A stretch of DNA of 64,000 nt, from the NCBI RefSeq assembly GCF_003086295.3, contig NC_092040.1, positions 620,001-684,000 on the forward strand, read 5' to 3'. Each line of letters opens with the position of its first letter. Positions within the stretch are counted from its first letter, which is position 1. The notes below the pieces were generated by a model. That model saw only the letters and a list, made by a program, of their open reading frames with translations. It was not told the origin of the DNA and made no database searches. Of this stretch, positions 48,481-60,888 are shown piece by piece. Made by a program: the position numbers and the translations under genes. Source of the DNA: Arachis hypogaea. Lineage: Eukaryota; Streptophyta; Magnoliopsida; Fabales; Fabaceae.

Positions 48481-51400
48481 TTAGTAAGTCCTAATCAAGG
48501 GTGCACAAAACTGATGTTTGGTCGACCCGCATTCTTTTTCTCTTACTACTCTCTTGGTAGGTTCCCTGCATACACAAGAAAAACAAGGAAGAAGAGTAAA
48601 TAAAAGTAGTAGAAAAGCTAATATAATGTAACTAAGATCCTATATAAAAAGCAAATACCTGTTGGTTGAGGGCATAGTAGAGTCAGAGTCAGATCTGCAT
48701 TTGGAATGAACAATGGGTCCTAGTTGATGTCTGTCCAAGGTGGCCAATGTTGTTCCCATGGGTGCCTTAAGGTATGTGGCTCCTCTATACATCCACTCCT
48801 CCATTTCGTGGCTGTAAAACTCATCAAAGCCCTCTCCACACAGTGCACATCTACTCTGATCCTCTTCAGCAGGAACGCCTAACTCTTCCTCATCTTTCAT
48901 TTCCTCTGTCTCCTCGGCAGCCAACAACCTTGGAATCGATTCCTTTCCCGAAGCCTCTGCACCACTCAGCCACATGCTCCCACTTGCAAACCACTTTTGA
49001 GACCCCTTCTGCTTCCGGCTTTTTGACATTCGGTTCCTAGTCACGTGCCAATCCATATGTCTACTGTGCTCATCTTGCCTTTTGAATCGGAGACCGCAGC
49101 TCCTGCATTGTCTAGGAAGATCACCGTATAAGGCACTGATTACACCTTCATGACGAACCTTCAAGATATCTGGATCGAACTCCGTCCCAATGAAATCCTA
49201 AAACACGAGTTCATTTAAATTACTATCTCAAATCAACAAACTAAAAAGGGAGGGAAATTAATAAAAGTATAGTTACCAGTCCGGCGGGTGGATTGGTGGG
49301 TGGATTAGTTACCGAGATCACACCGTGGTTCACTAGTGAACTAAGCAAATCAAGATATGCAGGTGGTGGTTGACTTGTCACTGAAGCATCAGCATGGGGA
49401 TGAGACATCGTTTGTGATGGAGCAGTTGGGAGGCTTGAACATAAAGGTGGCAAGATTCCCCCATGTAAATATAAACTTTGGCCCAGCATATCAGGTAATG
49501 GATTTGAGATGGGCGTACTTATTGAGGCACCATGTCCTTGCAAAGAGCTCCCATGACTAATTTGTGTTGAAGATGGAATTTGAGGTGGAAGAAACTGTAG
49601 TTGAGGTGTTTGTCCATGATTTTGCAGGTTAGAGGAAACTGGTCCAGGTTGATTAGGCAATTGGTCATGTATAAACTGAGTTTTATTTGGGCCATGACCT
49701 ACATTAGGACGTTTTTGCAATGGAAATGCTGTATTCAAGCCGGAAGGACGAGTGCCATGAGCATTGACAGCAGGGGGAGCAGCCCCCATAGTAAAGGGGT
49801 ACTGTGAAGGATTAGATAGATCATTAGATAACTTCCTTTTCTTGGAGAATCTAACACTTGATTGCATAGAACTGCTGTTTCTACTACAGTCTACTAATCC
49901 TGGATTCACATCTTTCCAATCAAACTCCTCTTCTTCAGTGTCCTGCCATGATGCCAATGGAAACTTGCTCCCAAAACCATTTCTGCCAGGCTGCTCCACC
50001 AATAAAAGCTTAGTACTAGGAATTTCACGGCTTTTGTGACAACCATATGCCTCAATAAGAGCTCTTGGACTTTGACGTTGTTCATCATTGAGATTATAAG
50101 TCTTGGAAGTTTGAAATATGTTCCAATTATCACTAGAAAATCTCTTTTGTTGCCATTCATTCAATCCTCCTCCTCTTGTATTACCTACAGTTCCCGTTGA
50201 ATCCAACCGATCACCACCAAGCTGTGAGGATGAAAACCAACACACGGTCAGAATGCAGCTTATCTATCTGCAGGATCTCTCTTTCTATTAACAGGTATAA
50301 ACAGACACCTTTCTATTAAAACAAAAATTTGGCGGAAACATCTGATTGAGAAACACAAAATATATATATATATATAAAATTTATTTTCATCAATCATGAC
50401 AAACAGCCTTAACGTATCAACAAAATCACTGATATTTTTGCATACAACACATATTTCACACAAAAGCTTACATTATCCATGATTGAACTAGAGTGTTCCA
50501 TCTGCTGCAAGGATTGTGGTTTAGTGACATGTGCCCCAAGAATCGGTCCACGAAAATCATATGCCCCAAGGTGATTAGCAAAGGATTGTTGATTATTAAC
50601 TGCTGGTGAAGATTGCAATTGAGCTTCAATATTGCTTAGGACAGAGGGAGGGAATATCTTTGACCAGGTACCAAAGAGACCTTGCAGAACAGAATGCAGA
50701 TTGGGCTGAACCTGCCTGTATGCCTCACAGTAAACCTTGGCACACAATAGAATTGTTTCAATCTTTCAATAACAGAATAAAATAAAAATTAAATATAAGT
50801 AGAAATAACCATGCTCTAATTAACCTACTTGAGGTAGACGTAAAGAGAAGTGTTTAACATATTCCTGGCCAAAATTCTTCACAATACTGTCCAGAAGATA
50901 GAGAGAAGGAAGTTTTTTATCGGCAGGCACCTGGTAGAGGATAAATTTAAACAATTGAGGAACCATATAAACAACCGAGATTTAAATAATATTATAGCTT
51001 AGTTTTACTAATTTTCTACTGCACAAATATCAGCAAAAATGCATGACAGAATATCATTGTTATTTGCTAAAATAGAACTCAGGAAGTAACATTTAAAAAG
51101 CCATTCTTTACAATTTCTTTACAGACAATTCTCATCATGCCCTTTTTTTTATGTGGCGATAGGGAAAGTGATCTCTGAGACTCAATCTTAACAAAGGGTT
51201 GAAACTTTATTGACAAGATAAACCTTAAACCTTAACACATGTTCTTAATTACTCTGCCCCTGAGATCACCAATATATGAGATACAGCTAGGACGTGCCCC
51301 AACTTCACATTGTATGCTACTAATTTCGTTCCAGTTCAGTCAAGACCTGAAATGCGTTGTTTTATTCTTGGGCCTTAAGCTCAGTTTCGTCCTACGGGAT

Positions 51401-52590
51401 TCATAGTGCCAATTGCTAGTTATCCGGGAAGTTATGTTATCCTAAAATTCTCTGTTCTTAGTTGAATAATAATAATAATAATAATTAGGTTAATGTTATC
51501 CTACCCTCTCTAAAATAACATGTAAGTTATCCTTTCTGATGTGGCATATTTTAATTGGATATTTATTTTAATCTGAGTTACTTTAATCTCATGAGGATTA
51601 ATAATAGCTTTGGAAGACGGTGATGGCCTGACAGAAGAAGAAAATGGAACACCCAATAAGAGGGTGATACTTAGGAGACACAACGACACGACAAAAAAAA
51701 ATGGGGAAAAATATTAGAAAGAGGTGGAGTATATTTTCTAAAAGAATGATTTGGGAAGAGAAAACAAGACACCCAATGAGACGGTGATGCTTGGAAGGCG
51801 TAACGACGACGACGAAAGAGTACAATGGAGAGGAGTAAACGCAATTAGAGAAAGTTTGAAGTACCTTTTTTAGAAAAATGACTGGGAAGAGAAAATAAGA
51901 CACCCAATGAGACGATGATACTTAGGAGGCGCAATGAAGAAGATAACTCAAGTTAAAATAAACGCTAACTTACATGTTACTTTAGAGAGGGTAGGATAGC
52001 ATTCACCTAATAATTAATGATTTAGAATCCATTCTCTCTCGCGGTAAACTCTCACGCAAATAAATCAAAGGCAAGAACAGATGGAACGATGAAGCCCGTT
52101 GGAATGAGAAGTAATGACTTTTCGTCGTGTTCGCAATCAAACAAGACCGTAAAGCAAATAAAAAATAAAATATAAAATAGGATTGGGAAAGAAAAATAAA
52201 ACTTAAATGCTGATTTATGAGTAACTGCCAAAATTGAAACAACGCCCATAGAGGGACAACTTTCGACCCCAATAAAAGTAGGGTTTTCTTGTTACAAAAG
52301 GTGCGAAAAGGTGATAACTTTCCGCAGCAATGGAGACAGACCTCAAGAATCCGGTTGCAAATGACATCGGCGATGCCCTTGGCGTGTTTCCTCTGCTCGC
52401 CGGCAATGATAGTGAGATCGGTAATGATGGGGTTCACATTGGAGGTGAGTTCTGACAACAATAGCCCATAAGCTCGAACAATTTCTTCGGCAGTGAAAGC
52501 CTTGAGGTAGCCTTGGCGCTGTGGAAGTAAGGCGTAAAACCGACCCACGAGCATGGAATGAGAAGGCTTGTGCGTGATACCATTCGCCAT
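48481..52590 (-). CDS. PCFS4: PCF11-like pre-mRNA cleavage/polyadenylation factor
   Basis: Plant PCF11-similar protein, part of the machinery that couples the RNA polymerase II C-terminal domain to mRNA 3'-end formation in the nucleus. Exons in transcript order: 52590-52342, 50930-50829, 50735-50472, 50221-49277, 49197-48659, 48565-48481; in frame, 727 residues. Residues about 10-125 form a CTD-interacting domain ([20 protein letters not shown], then [18 protein letters not shown]). The middle, one 945-nt exon, is Pro/Gln/Ser-rich and disordered. The C-terminal third has a zinc finger ([21 protein letters not shown]) and a second Cys pair (CALCGEGF with [14 protein letters not shown]), as in PCF11. 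The start is fixed by a TATA box just upstream. Intron 1 carries a 520-bp transposon. Assignment to PCFS4 rather than a sister gene is tentative. Confidence 0.88.
51488..52007. mobile_element. Mutator-like MITE in PCF11-like gene, intron 1
   Basis: 520 bp with inverted repeats of about 40 bp: left GGTTAATGTTATCCTACCCT..., right ...AGGGTAGGATAGCATTCACC. Perfect 9-bp target duplications TAATAATTA flank it (51479-51487 and 52008-52016), the size typical of Mutator-like elements. Inside are three imperfect tandem units marked by ACACCCAATRAGA..GTGATRCTTRG at about 51650, 51769 and 51900. No transposase. Confidence 0.87.
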
Positions 52591-52690
52591 TTGTGCGCAA
52601 TAGAATTGACCAAGAAGAACTGGAGTTATATGGAATTGAGAGAAGATGAGATTGGATGAGATGTAAACCAGATTGTAGCCTCTCAATAAC

Positions 52691-52698
52691 TATTTATA
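52691..52698 (-). promoter_or_regulatory. TATA box of the PCF11-like gene
   Basis: TATAAATA on the minus strand, about 100 bases before the ATG at 52590. Transcription would start near 52660, downstream of the in-frame upstream ATG at 52686, so that longer start is unlikely to be used. Confidence 0.65.
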
Positions 52699-52699
52699 G

Positions 52700-55600
52700 A
52701 ATCCTAAATCCCTGCCACCCAATACCCTATGTTGTTGCCGTGCGCGTCAAGTCAGCTTAATGCTATTGGGCTGGGCCTTTCTTTTTGCAATATCAGTGAT
52801 GTATTCTTTTTAAAGGGAGTGGAACTGGTTCCAACTAGATTAGGCCAGAATGTCTTGCTTGGGGGAAGAGATGGTTGAAGGAAAATGGAATCAGGCATCT
52901 AACTATAACCCAAGCAGAAAAGGTTGTGAAGAATAGGATGTTCTCAAATTGAAACTTTTTTGCTTTGCTTTATGATGTTTTAAAACTTTTGAAAAAAATT
53001 CTCATTTTTTCTATGTTAAGATAATATTTTTTCTATTGATTACTTGAACTACTATTTCATACAAATTATATATCTTGTCAAAATATAGTACTTTTAAATA
53101 AAAATATACAAAAATTATATCATATATTAATATGTGTATAACTAAATTCTTTAAACAATATAAAAAAATAAAAAAGAAAGTAGTTTTATATCTCTCACTC
53201 AATTAAAAAGTTTATTTTTGTTATAATATTTATGGCATAAGTTTATTTTTCTGTCTTTCTTCCTCTAAAAAATTAACTTTTATTTTTGTTATAATATTAA
53301 TCTTCTTCTTTCTTGGTTAAATGCTCACATATATATATCACATCACATAACTATATTAATTAAGAAACAAGATTCTTATCAAAATTCAAAACTTTTAAAG
53401 AAAATTAATCGAGATAATTCAAGTCAGTTTAAATAATAACTATTTCAATCATATTATTGATATGTTTAAAATTTATATATTAAAATTAATTTATTCATGT
53501 AAATAGTATCTAGAATATTTTCATATAAAAAAAATAAAATTTATTAAATACTTTAATATATTAAATTATTTAATATGATTAATACCTTTAAATATTTAAA
53601 GGACTGATTCAAATTTCTATAATTGATGAAATGGTTAAGTCTTAGAGCTTGTTTGGGTGAGCTTCTAATAAAAGATCTTATTTCGAGTTATCTTTTTTAA
53701 AAAATCTTATGGAGAAGTAAAAGTAATTTTATGTTTGGATATCTCATGCAAGAAGATCTTTTTATCTATCAATTATGTTTGGGTATAATAACATAAAAGT
53801 ACTTTTTTGTTTATTTATTACATAAAAAACATCTTTTTTTAAGGAAAAAAGATCTTTTAAAAAAAATGTAAATTACAACTTCTCAAAAAAATCTTTTTTT
53901 GATTTTTTTAGTGTTTTTACTTTTATTATTAGAAATTTGCCAAACACGTTAAAAAAAAAAAAGATAATGAAAAAGATCTTTTTTTTTAACAAAATAACTG
54001 TGCCCAAACAAGCACTTACTCTTCTCTTAGATGCTCTCAATTCGAATCTTAAATAGACAACCTAAGACTAAATCGAATTAGGATGCTAATAATGTAAACT
54101 AAAAGGTTGTAAGTACCTAGTGAATTCTTTCTATAAAGATACTTAGTCAGACCATCAAAGGAAAGGAAGAGACAAATAAAACTGTGCTGAACTGTTTCAT
54201 TTCCACTAAAAACCAATCTTTCTACCATAAAAGACCCTTCAACATCATAAAATATTATGTTTGCTAGCAAAAATCAGAGACATTGATTCACACATCTTAA
54301 AGAGTTTATCTTCATCTTAGGGAAAGAAACATATGCTGAAAATGAAAAATAGTAAAAAAAAAAAGGGTGAAAAATCAACATTTCTGATACATATACTTTT
54401 CCTTATGCATATCCAGAATGACAATATGCGTGCCAATTTTTCTAACCAAAAAAAAGTTTTATCTTTTAACATGAAAACATGATTACTGGTTTTCAGATAA
54501 CAAATTCCCATAAATATAATAAAAACGACCAAAAATTTCAGAAAATAAAAGTTCGTACCCCAAACGAAGGTAGATCTAGCTTCGTCCATGTCGAAGCCAC
54601 CTTAAATTTCATCGATGGAGGTTCCGGATGAAGCCACCGGCTCACTGCCGAGAACGAGACGGAGTGGCATCGGTGACTGCGGCAAATCGGTAGCAACGCA
54701 CTGGTGAGGGATCGAAGACGCACGACGTGGAAGAGCGGTCGCGGTGAGCAGCATCGCCGGAGGAGAATAAGGTGTTGCGGATTGGCCTTGAAAGGGAATC
54801 ATCGAAGATGAATGACCTAAAACCAAAAAGGTTTAAATAAAAATTTGAAATTATTAAGAAAAAAAAAACTATGAATCGAAAGAAGAAGAAGAAACAAAAA
54901 GAAGAGGCATGCATACCATTGTTGAAGGGAAGAAGAATCAGTGACCATATGCCTTCTCTGAGTTCTCTCTCTTTTTCTCACTTCTTTTCCCATTTTCTCC
55001 TTATTTCTTCCTTAGGCTTTTAACCCTCCTCTATTTTGTGAAACAAAGGAAAGGAAGAAAGTAAAGTGGACTCCGAGTAATAACAAGACACACCTAATTC
55101 CTTTGACCAAATAAGACAATTCATGCAGAATTTTTTTGTTTTATTTTTTAAAATTATTTTTATCATTAATTATATTTTTTAAGTATCATCATTAATATAT
55201 TTTCATTATTAAAATTTGGTATCTAGTCATCAAGTGCCTTTTTTGCATGTTTGTTATTATGATGCCAAAAACATTTTAATCAAATGTGCAACTATTTACC
55301 AAACAGAAAAATATATATATATATATAGTTTATCACTTATTAAAATTGACGTTTTATAGCTAACTTTGTCTTTTATAAATCTTTTATGATATTTTTATCG
55401 TTTGATTTTTTAGAAATATTTTTGTTCGTACCTAAATTTTTGAGAGATATTTTTTTAGATTTACCTGTAAAAAAAATTTTTAATCTAATTTAATAGTAAC
55501 TAAACAAAGTATTTTTTTCGTTAAAAAATATTTTTAAAAAATCTAAAAAATATGTTATTTTATTTTTATTAATTTTTAAATATAGTTTTATACACTCCTT

Positions 55601-55824
55601 TCTATTTTATGAAAATCTGTTATTAATAAAATAAAAAAATATAAAAACTCAATTACAATATAAGTTAATGTTCTAATTTAAAAATTTAAAATATCTATTT
55701 CCATTTTCATTTGAAAGTTGAAAGTGTTTCTTGCTGGAAGAACTGGATACGCTATAGATTCAGCTAAGCTACCTTGGTTCTCCTTTGCTATGCCAAACTG
55801 AACAGCAAAATTGTCTCTAGTACG
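52700..55824. other. spacer between divergent PCF11-like and At4g37920-like genes
   Basis: Upstream regions of both genes. Contains an hAT-like element at 53647-54013 and, at about 54540-55020, a GC-richer patch with short minus-strand frames that I cannot assign. Confidence 0.6.
53647..54013. mobile_element. hAT-like MITE with GCTTGTTTGGG ends
   Basis: Starts GCTTGTTTGGGTGAGC and ends GTGCCCAAACAAGC, an 11-bp perfect terminal inverted repeat. Inside is AT-rich with repeated AAGATCTTTTT motifs. No coding. A clear 8-bp target duplication is not seen, so the superfamily is an inference from the termini. Confidence 0.6.
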
Positions 55825-58800
55825 ATGATGGGGTACGAGGTTTGCACCTCAATCTTCAACACCACCAGCACCACTCCCACCCTTATCCCTTTCAATGATA
55901 ATCTCTCCCCAGCTTGCCACGTCACCCCTTCTCCCTCTTCTGCTTCCAAGTCTTCACTTTTCTTCACAAAACACCAAAGAACAAAACTTTTCCCTCAGAA
56001 TTTCAAACCCCATATCCTCCTATGCGCCTCTCTACCCAGTAAGTGTCCATTTTCCCACTTAGCATGTTCTTTTGGTTTCTTTGTAGCATTTTTTTTTTTG
56101 TTTCAATTATCTGTGCTTGAATGGGTTTTTGAAAAAGTTTAGTTTTTTGTTGTCTATTTGAAGTGATAAAGCTGTTACTTGAATTGGGTAGTAATATACT
56201 ATGAAGTGATTGCCACTTTGTTGTTGTTGTGGAGGAACATGAATGTTCTAGTATACTTAATCGTTGAGGGTGTAAGAAATTAGCTTGTTAATAATTTGCT
56301 TTCTGTAGAGCACTAGTGCTAACTATATGGCAGAATAATAGTGTGTATAGTCGACTAAATCCCCATTTTGGTTCCTGAAATTTACGCAATTACTCATTTT
56401 GGTCCTCGAAATTCAAAATTACCAAAATTGGTCCTCCAGATTCAAGTTCGGGCACCAATGTGGTCCCTTGACTCTTTCTGGCGATGACTAAACAAATGGA
56501 ATGCTGAGATGGCACCCAACCTACCACGTTGGATGATGAATAAACGACTTCGTTTACCCTTGGCACCTAAACAAGTCAGAAATGTCGTCGCTTTGTATAT
56601 GAAGGGAGAAGAAATGATAGAGACCCAAAATAAAATATTCTTTTTCTTCTCTACCTCCACTATTCTTCATTTTTGACTTGTTTGGGCGCCAAGAGTAAAC
56701 GACGTCGTTTACTCATCATCCAGCGTGGTAGGGAGGGTACTATCTTAGCACTCCATTTGCCTAATCATCGCCAAAAAGAGTCGAGGAATCATATTGGTGC
56801 CCGAACTTGAATCTGGAGGACTAGTATAGGTAATTTTAAATTTTGGGGACCAAATTGAGTAATCGCGTGAATTTCAGGGACCAAAATGGGGATTTAGTCG
56901 TGTATAGTCCATTTTCTTGTATCTTTCTTGTGTCCTGTTTGTGAAGGGTTTTCAAACTATTTTATTTCTAGGAGTGATTTTTTCGGGTTCGTGCATAAAA
57001 TCGAAATTCCATTTCAGGTCCACAAGCTAGTAGCGCGTCGACAGCTCGAGTGGAGGAGCAAGAGGAGGTTGAAATTGCAAAGGGATACACTATGACTCAG
57101 TTTTGTGACAAAATCATAGATTTATTCTTGAATGAGAAGACCAAATCAAAGGAATGGAGGAAGTATTTGGTGTTCAGGGAGGAATGGAACAAATACAGGG
57201 ACAACTTCTACAACAGGTGCCAAAAAAGGGCAGACATGGAGAAAGACCCAACCATGAAAGAAAAACTCGTTTCATTGGGGAGAAGGGTGAAGAAGGTAAA
57301 TGATGCCTCTTTAGAATGTTGAATTTATGAATAGGGCCTTTTGTTGCTGAATGGAAGTTGGAAACAGCAAAGATTTCTTTTTGTTATTTTTTTTGAAACT
57401 ATTGGCCTTTTGTCATGAAAACAAAAACTCAATCCATATTTGCAGATCATTTCATTGCGTTGCATGTTTCTTCTTAACTATTGTATTTTGTCAGAAACTG
57501 AAAAGTATAGATTAATCCATAGAAAAATTGTGTTCATATCCAGACACATTCTTGGTTTAGAGCTTCTTTCGTCGATTCTGTTTGATCAGGAGTAAGCATT
57601 GCAGATTGATGATGAAATGGAAGGACACTGTGACCTTCTCAAGGAGATACAAGATAGCCCTACTGACATTAATGCCATAGTCGCTCGAAGGAGGAAAGAC
57701 TTTACAGGAGAATTCTTCCGCTACCTTAATCTCATTGCAGACACATTCAATGGCTTGGAGGATCGTGATGGTAAGTTGGAGACTATATAAGAGTGCAAGA
57801 AATCGTATTATTTTTTGGCCAAAATAAAAACTCATACTTTTTATTATATCTCAACTTGCCTGTTTCTTATGTTGGACTTCTTGTTTAATAGCTATTGCGA
57901 GACTCGGGACAAGATGCTTGTCGGCTGTCCGTGTGTATGATAATACTCTGGAGAATGTCGAGACGTTAGATGATGCGCAGGCTAAGTTTGATGATATCCT
58001 TGATTCTCCTTCTATTGATGTAGCTTGTGAGAAGATCAAAAGCCTTGCGAAGGCAAAGGACCTTGATTCTTCATTGATATTGTTGATCAATGGTGCTTGG
58101 GCTAAAGCAAAAGAATCTACCACAATGAAGGAAGAGGTATGATTGTGAAGTTTGATGTTGAATGGTTTTGTTGGTGTTCTCCCACCATCTTCCAAGAAAG
58201 ACAAACGTATGCTTAAAATTATGCAAACCAATAATGTTGATGCTTTAAAAACATCAAACAAAGTAGATTGTGTTCGCATCGTGAGCTGATATAATTTCCA
58301 TCTAATTGTATCTGCCGCTTCTGCGTTTTTAAAAACATTAAAGTGTTGTTACCATGAATGTTTCATACAGGGTCTTAAGATCTAACTGGAAATGTACTGA
58401 ATTGATTGTTCTGATTCTTAAATTGATCTGTACAAGATGGAACTCCTCCTACTTTGTTCTTCTAGCATAGAATCCATGGTGCCTTAAACTTCTTTTTTGC
58501 TTACAAGTTATCCTTAAACTGCTTGCTGCATGTCCCACAACCTTGCTCTCTATATTATGCAGGTGAAAGATATAATGTACCAATTGTACAAGGCTACAAA
58601 GAGCAGCTTAAGGAGTATTACTCCAAAAGAAATCAAGCTACTTAAGCATCTGTTGAACATCACAGACCCCGAGGAGCGATTTTCTGCATTGGCAACGGCC
58701 TTCTCTCCCGGCGATGAACATGAAGTCAAGATCCCCGATGCTCTATACACGTGAGTGGGTTTCCGACTTATTCAATCAAATAGATAAAAGCGTTTTACAT

Positions 58801-59105
58801 TGACAATGCATAGAAATCAAAACTCTTTGAAATGCATCTTCTTTTTGTAAATATTGTGATCTCTAATCTTTATTATGTGATTGTGAAGTACCCCAAAGGA
58901 GCTGCACAAGTGGATAAAGATCATGCTTGATGCATATAATCTGAACAAGGAAGAAGCAGATTTTAGGGAAGCAAGGCAATTGGATCAACCAATAGTTATG
59001 CGGAGATTGCTTATTCTGAAGGAGACTATTGAAGAGGAATATCTGGCAAAACCCCCCATTGAGAAGGCTGAGCCAATAGAGGAGTCTAAATTAGATGAGT
59101 TTTAA
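55825..59105 (+). CDS. At4g37920-like predicted chloroplast protein
   Basis: Homologue of the uncharacterised Arabidopsis protein At4g37920, annotated as chloroplastic; function unknown. Exons 55825-56038, 57018-57295, 57605-57770, 57892-58136, 58563-58750, 58889-59105 join in frame to 435 residues (Arabidopsis about 427). The first exon is Ser/Thr/Pro-rich with few acidic residues (MMGYEVCTSIFNTTSTTPTL), a likely chloroplast transit peptide of about 70 residues. The remainder is mostly charged and probably helical (GYTMTQFCDKIIDLFLNEK; ITPKEIKLLKHLLNITDPEE; TPKELHKWIKIMLDAY) with no catalytic motif I recognise. The C terminus is acidic (IEESKLDEF). Two adjacent ATGs start it, the upstream frame having no ATG. 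Intron 1 carries a 547-bp Mutator-like element with perfect target duplications. Confidence 0.88.
56353..56899. mobile_element. Mutator-like element in At4g37920-like intron 1
   Basis: 547 bp with very long inverted repeats. The ends read GACTAAATCCCCATTTTGG and CCAAAATGGGGATTTAGTC, and the arms stay complementary for roughly 200 bp each. Perfect 10-bp direct repeats GTGTATAGTC flank it (56343-56352 and 56900-56909). Near the centre is an 18-bp palindrome GTAAACGACGTCGTTTAC. No transposase, so non-autonomous. Confidence 0.88.
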
Positions 59106-60888
59106 GGCACTAGCAAGTTGAAGCAGAGAAAATGATTAAATGTGAGGGAAAAAGGACTTGTAGACTTTAGGATAGTGTATGTTTTAAAATTTAGGAGAAT
59201 TGTATTATTAATCCATGTTTTCATGGCATAATTTTGGATAGTATTTCTTTTAGGTACAAATTAATAAAGCATCTCTCTAGCTACCTATTTATATATATAA
59301 AATATCAACAAATGGAAACCTCAACCTTCTGCCACCAATAAGGTTGTTGATAACCCAAGCAAGAAAACTATGTTATATATGCAAATATTTTTTCATTTAG
59401 CCTTAAGAACCTTTTTAATTGATAAAAAGGGTTTCTTGTGACTGCATATAAATTATATTTTTAACAAGTGCTTTATGGCATGATTAAGATGCTAAGAAAA
59501 GGAAATATAATACATATATACTTATAGCATTTCGTACGACACAAGGGAAGTTCACTTTGAATTTCTGAATCATTACTCTTCAGATACTGATTAAAAGTTT
59601 TAGAAAATAACAAAAATAAAATTGTATACACCACAACCATTGCAATTTTTAATTCTCAAAAATGAAGGTTCTTGTTGTCATTATTACAATATCAAAGTTT
59701 ATTCTACTCGAATTCATTTATTATTTATTTATCTATATATTACTATAATAATTAAATTCGATTGGATTGAACTTGAATCCAGACAGACTTGTTCAATTTA
59801 ATTGGTTAAATTACATTTGTATAAACTTTTATATCAGAGATATAACCAATTATGTAACTTTTATAACATTTCAGAAGTAATTCTATAAAATTGGCTACAA
59901 TGAAAAATCAAACTTGTTAGATTATAAATAATTCTATTATCTCATATTAAAATTATATATACATATAAATGAGAGAGCCTTAATTTTGGATAGAGTAGCT
60001 ACTTGACTACTTCAACTTGTACTGCCTTTAACTGTCTTAGATTTGTCAAGTGATCAGTTTAATTAAGTATCGAGAATTTAAATCTCTCTTATACATGCAA
60101 TAACTCATTGGCCATCCTTCAATAGAAGTTAGATCTACGACAAATTAATCCGAGATGCCATGTGCAACAAAAAAAAAAACTTGTACTACCTTTGATTGTT
60201 GACGTGCAATTTTGGTACTAGTTTGAGCTGCAGTACAAGTACAACTCTATCCCAATGATATCTCAATTATTAATGTTGCATGCACAATAAGTATGTAATC
60301 CAATTATATCTTATCAATCAATATATATTATATGTATTTAATGATATATAAAAGCTGTTTCATAAACACATTCTCCTTCAGCAAATTTCTGTACAAGAAC
60401 CAACACCTTTTTTGCCTTTGTTGTTTCCACTTTCCAGGTATGTAACCGTTAACGGAAAGAAATATGAGTCAATTGTTTTTATTTGTATTTATTTATTTCT
60501 TGAAGTAGTGAATAGTGATTCAAAAACCAATTGACTTTATACATAGTGGATGATCATAGTGTTTTATCTGATCAGGAACACACTCTTAAGTTTTGGTTTC
60601 AAAGATTTTGGAAATTAGGTCCCTTTCTTTTTCACTCTAATCTTTCTCGTTGACCAACTTCTGAATTGTGATACAAGGTCTCTTTTTTATCTGAATTTGC
60701 CACATTCATTGTCTGGTACCATTCCTTCTGATAACACAAGAATCTGATCAATTTTGTTTCTCCTTGGATAAATTTTCAGTTTTGATGACATATATGGTTG
60801 ACTAATATGTCTTAAAGTATATTAACGGTTGAAGTTTATACCAGATTGTTTCTGAAAGAGAGTGTGTTTTGCAGGTTGAATTGAGAGA
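59106..60888. other. At4g37920-like 3' region and GRDP promoter/leader
   Basis: AT-rich spacer. The last 500 bases hold the GRDP TATA box (60345-60354), a non-coding first exon ending at 60437 (CCAG|GTATGT) and a leader intron ending at 60874 (TTTGCAG). Confidence 0.6.
60345..60354 (+). promoter_or_regulatory. TATA box of the GRDP gene
   Basis: TATATAAAAG, a strong TATA consensus, followed about 30 bases later by a pyrimidine/adenine leader starting near 60380. Its distance fits the inferred 5' leader exon. Confidence 0.6.

Noticed and set aside
52591..52686. Upstream in-frame ATG that would lengthen the PCF11-like protein by 32 residues
   Set aside because: It lies between the TATA box and the expected transcription start, so it is unlikely to be in the mRNA; family proteins start near MANG.
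54538..54914. Three overlapping minus-strand frames of 60-90 codons
   Set aside because: No domain, no consistent frame and no splice structure; the patch may be a transcribed repeat but cannot be supported as coding.
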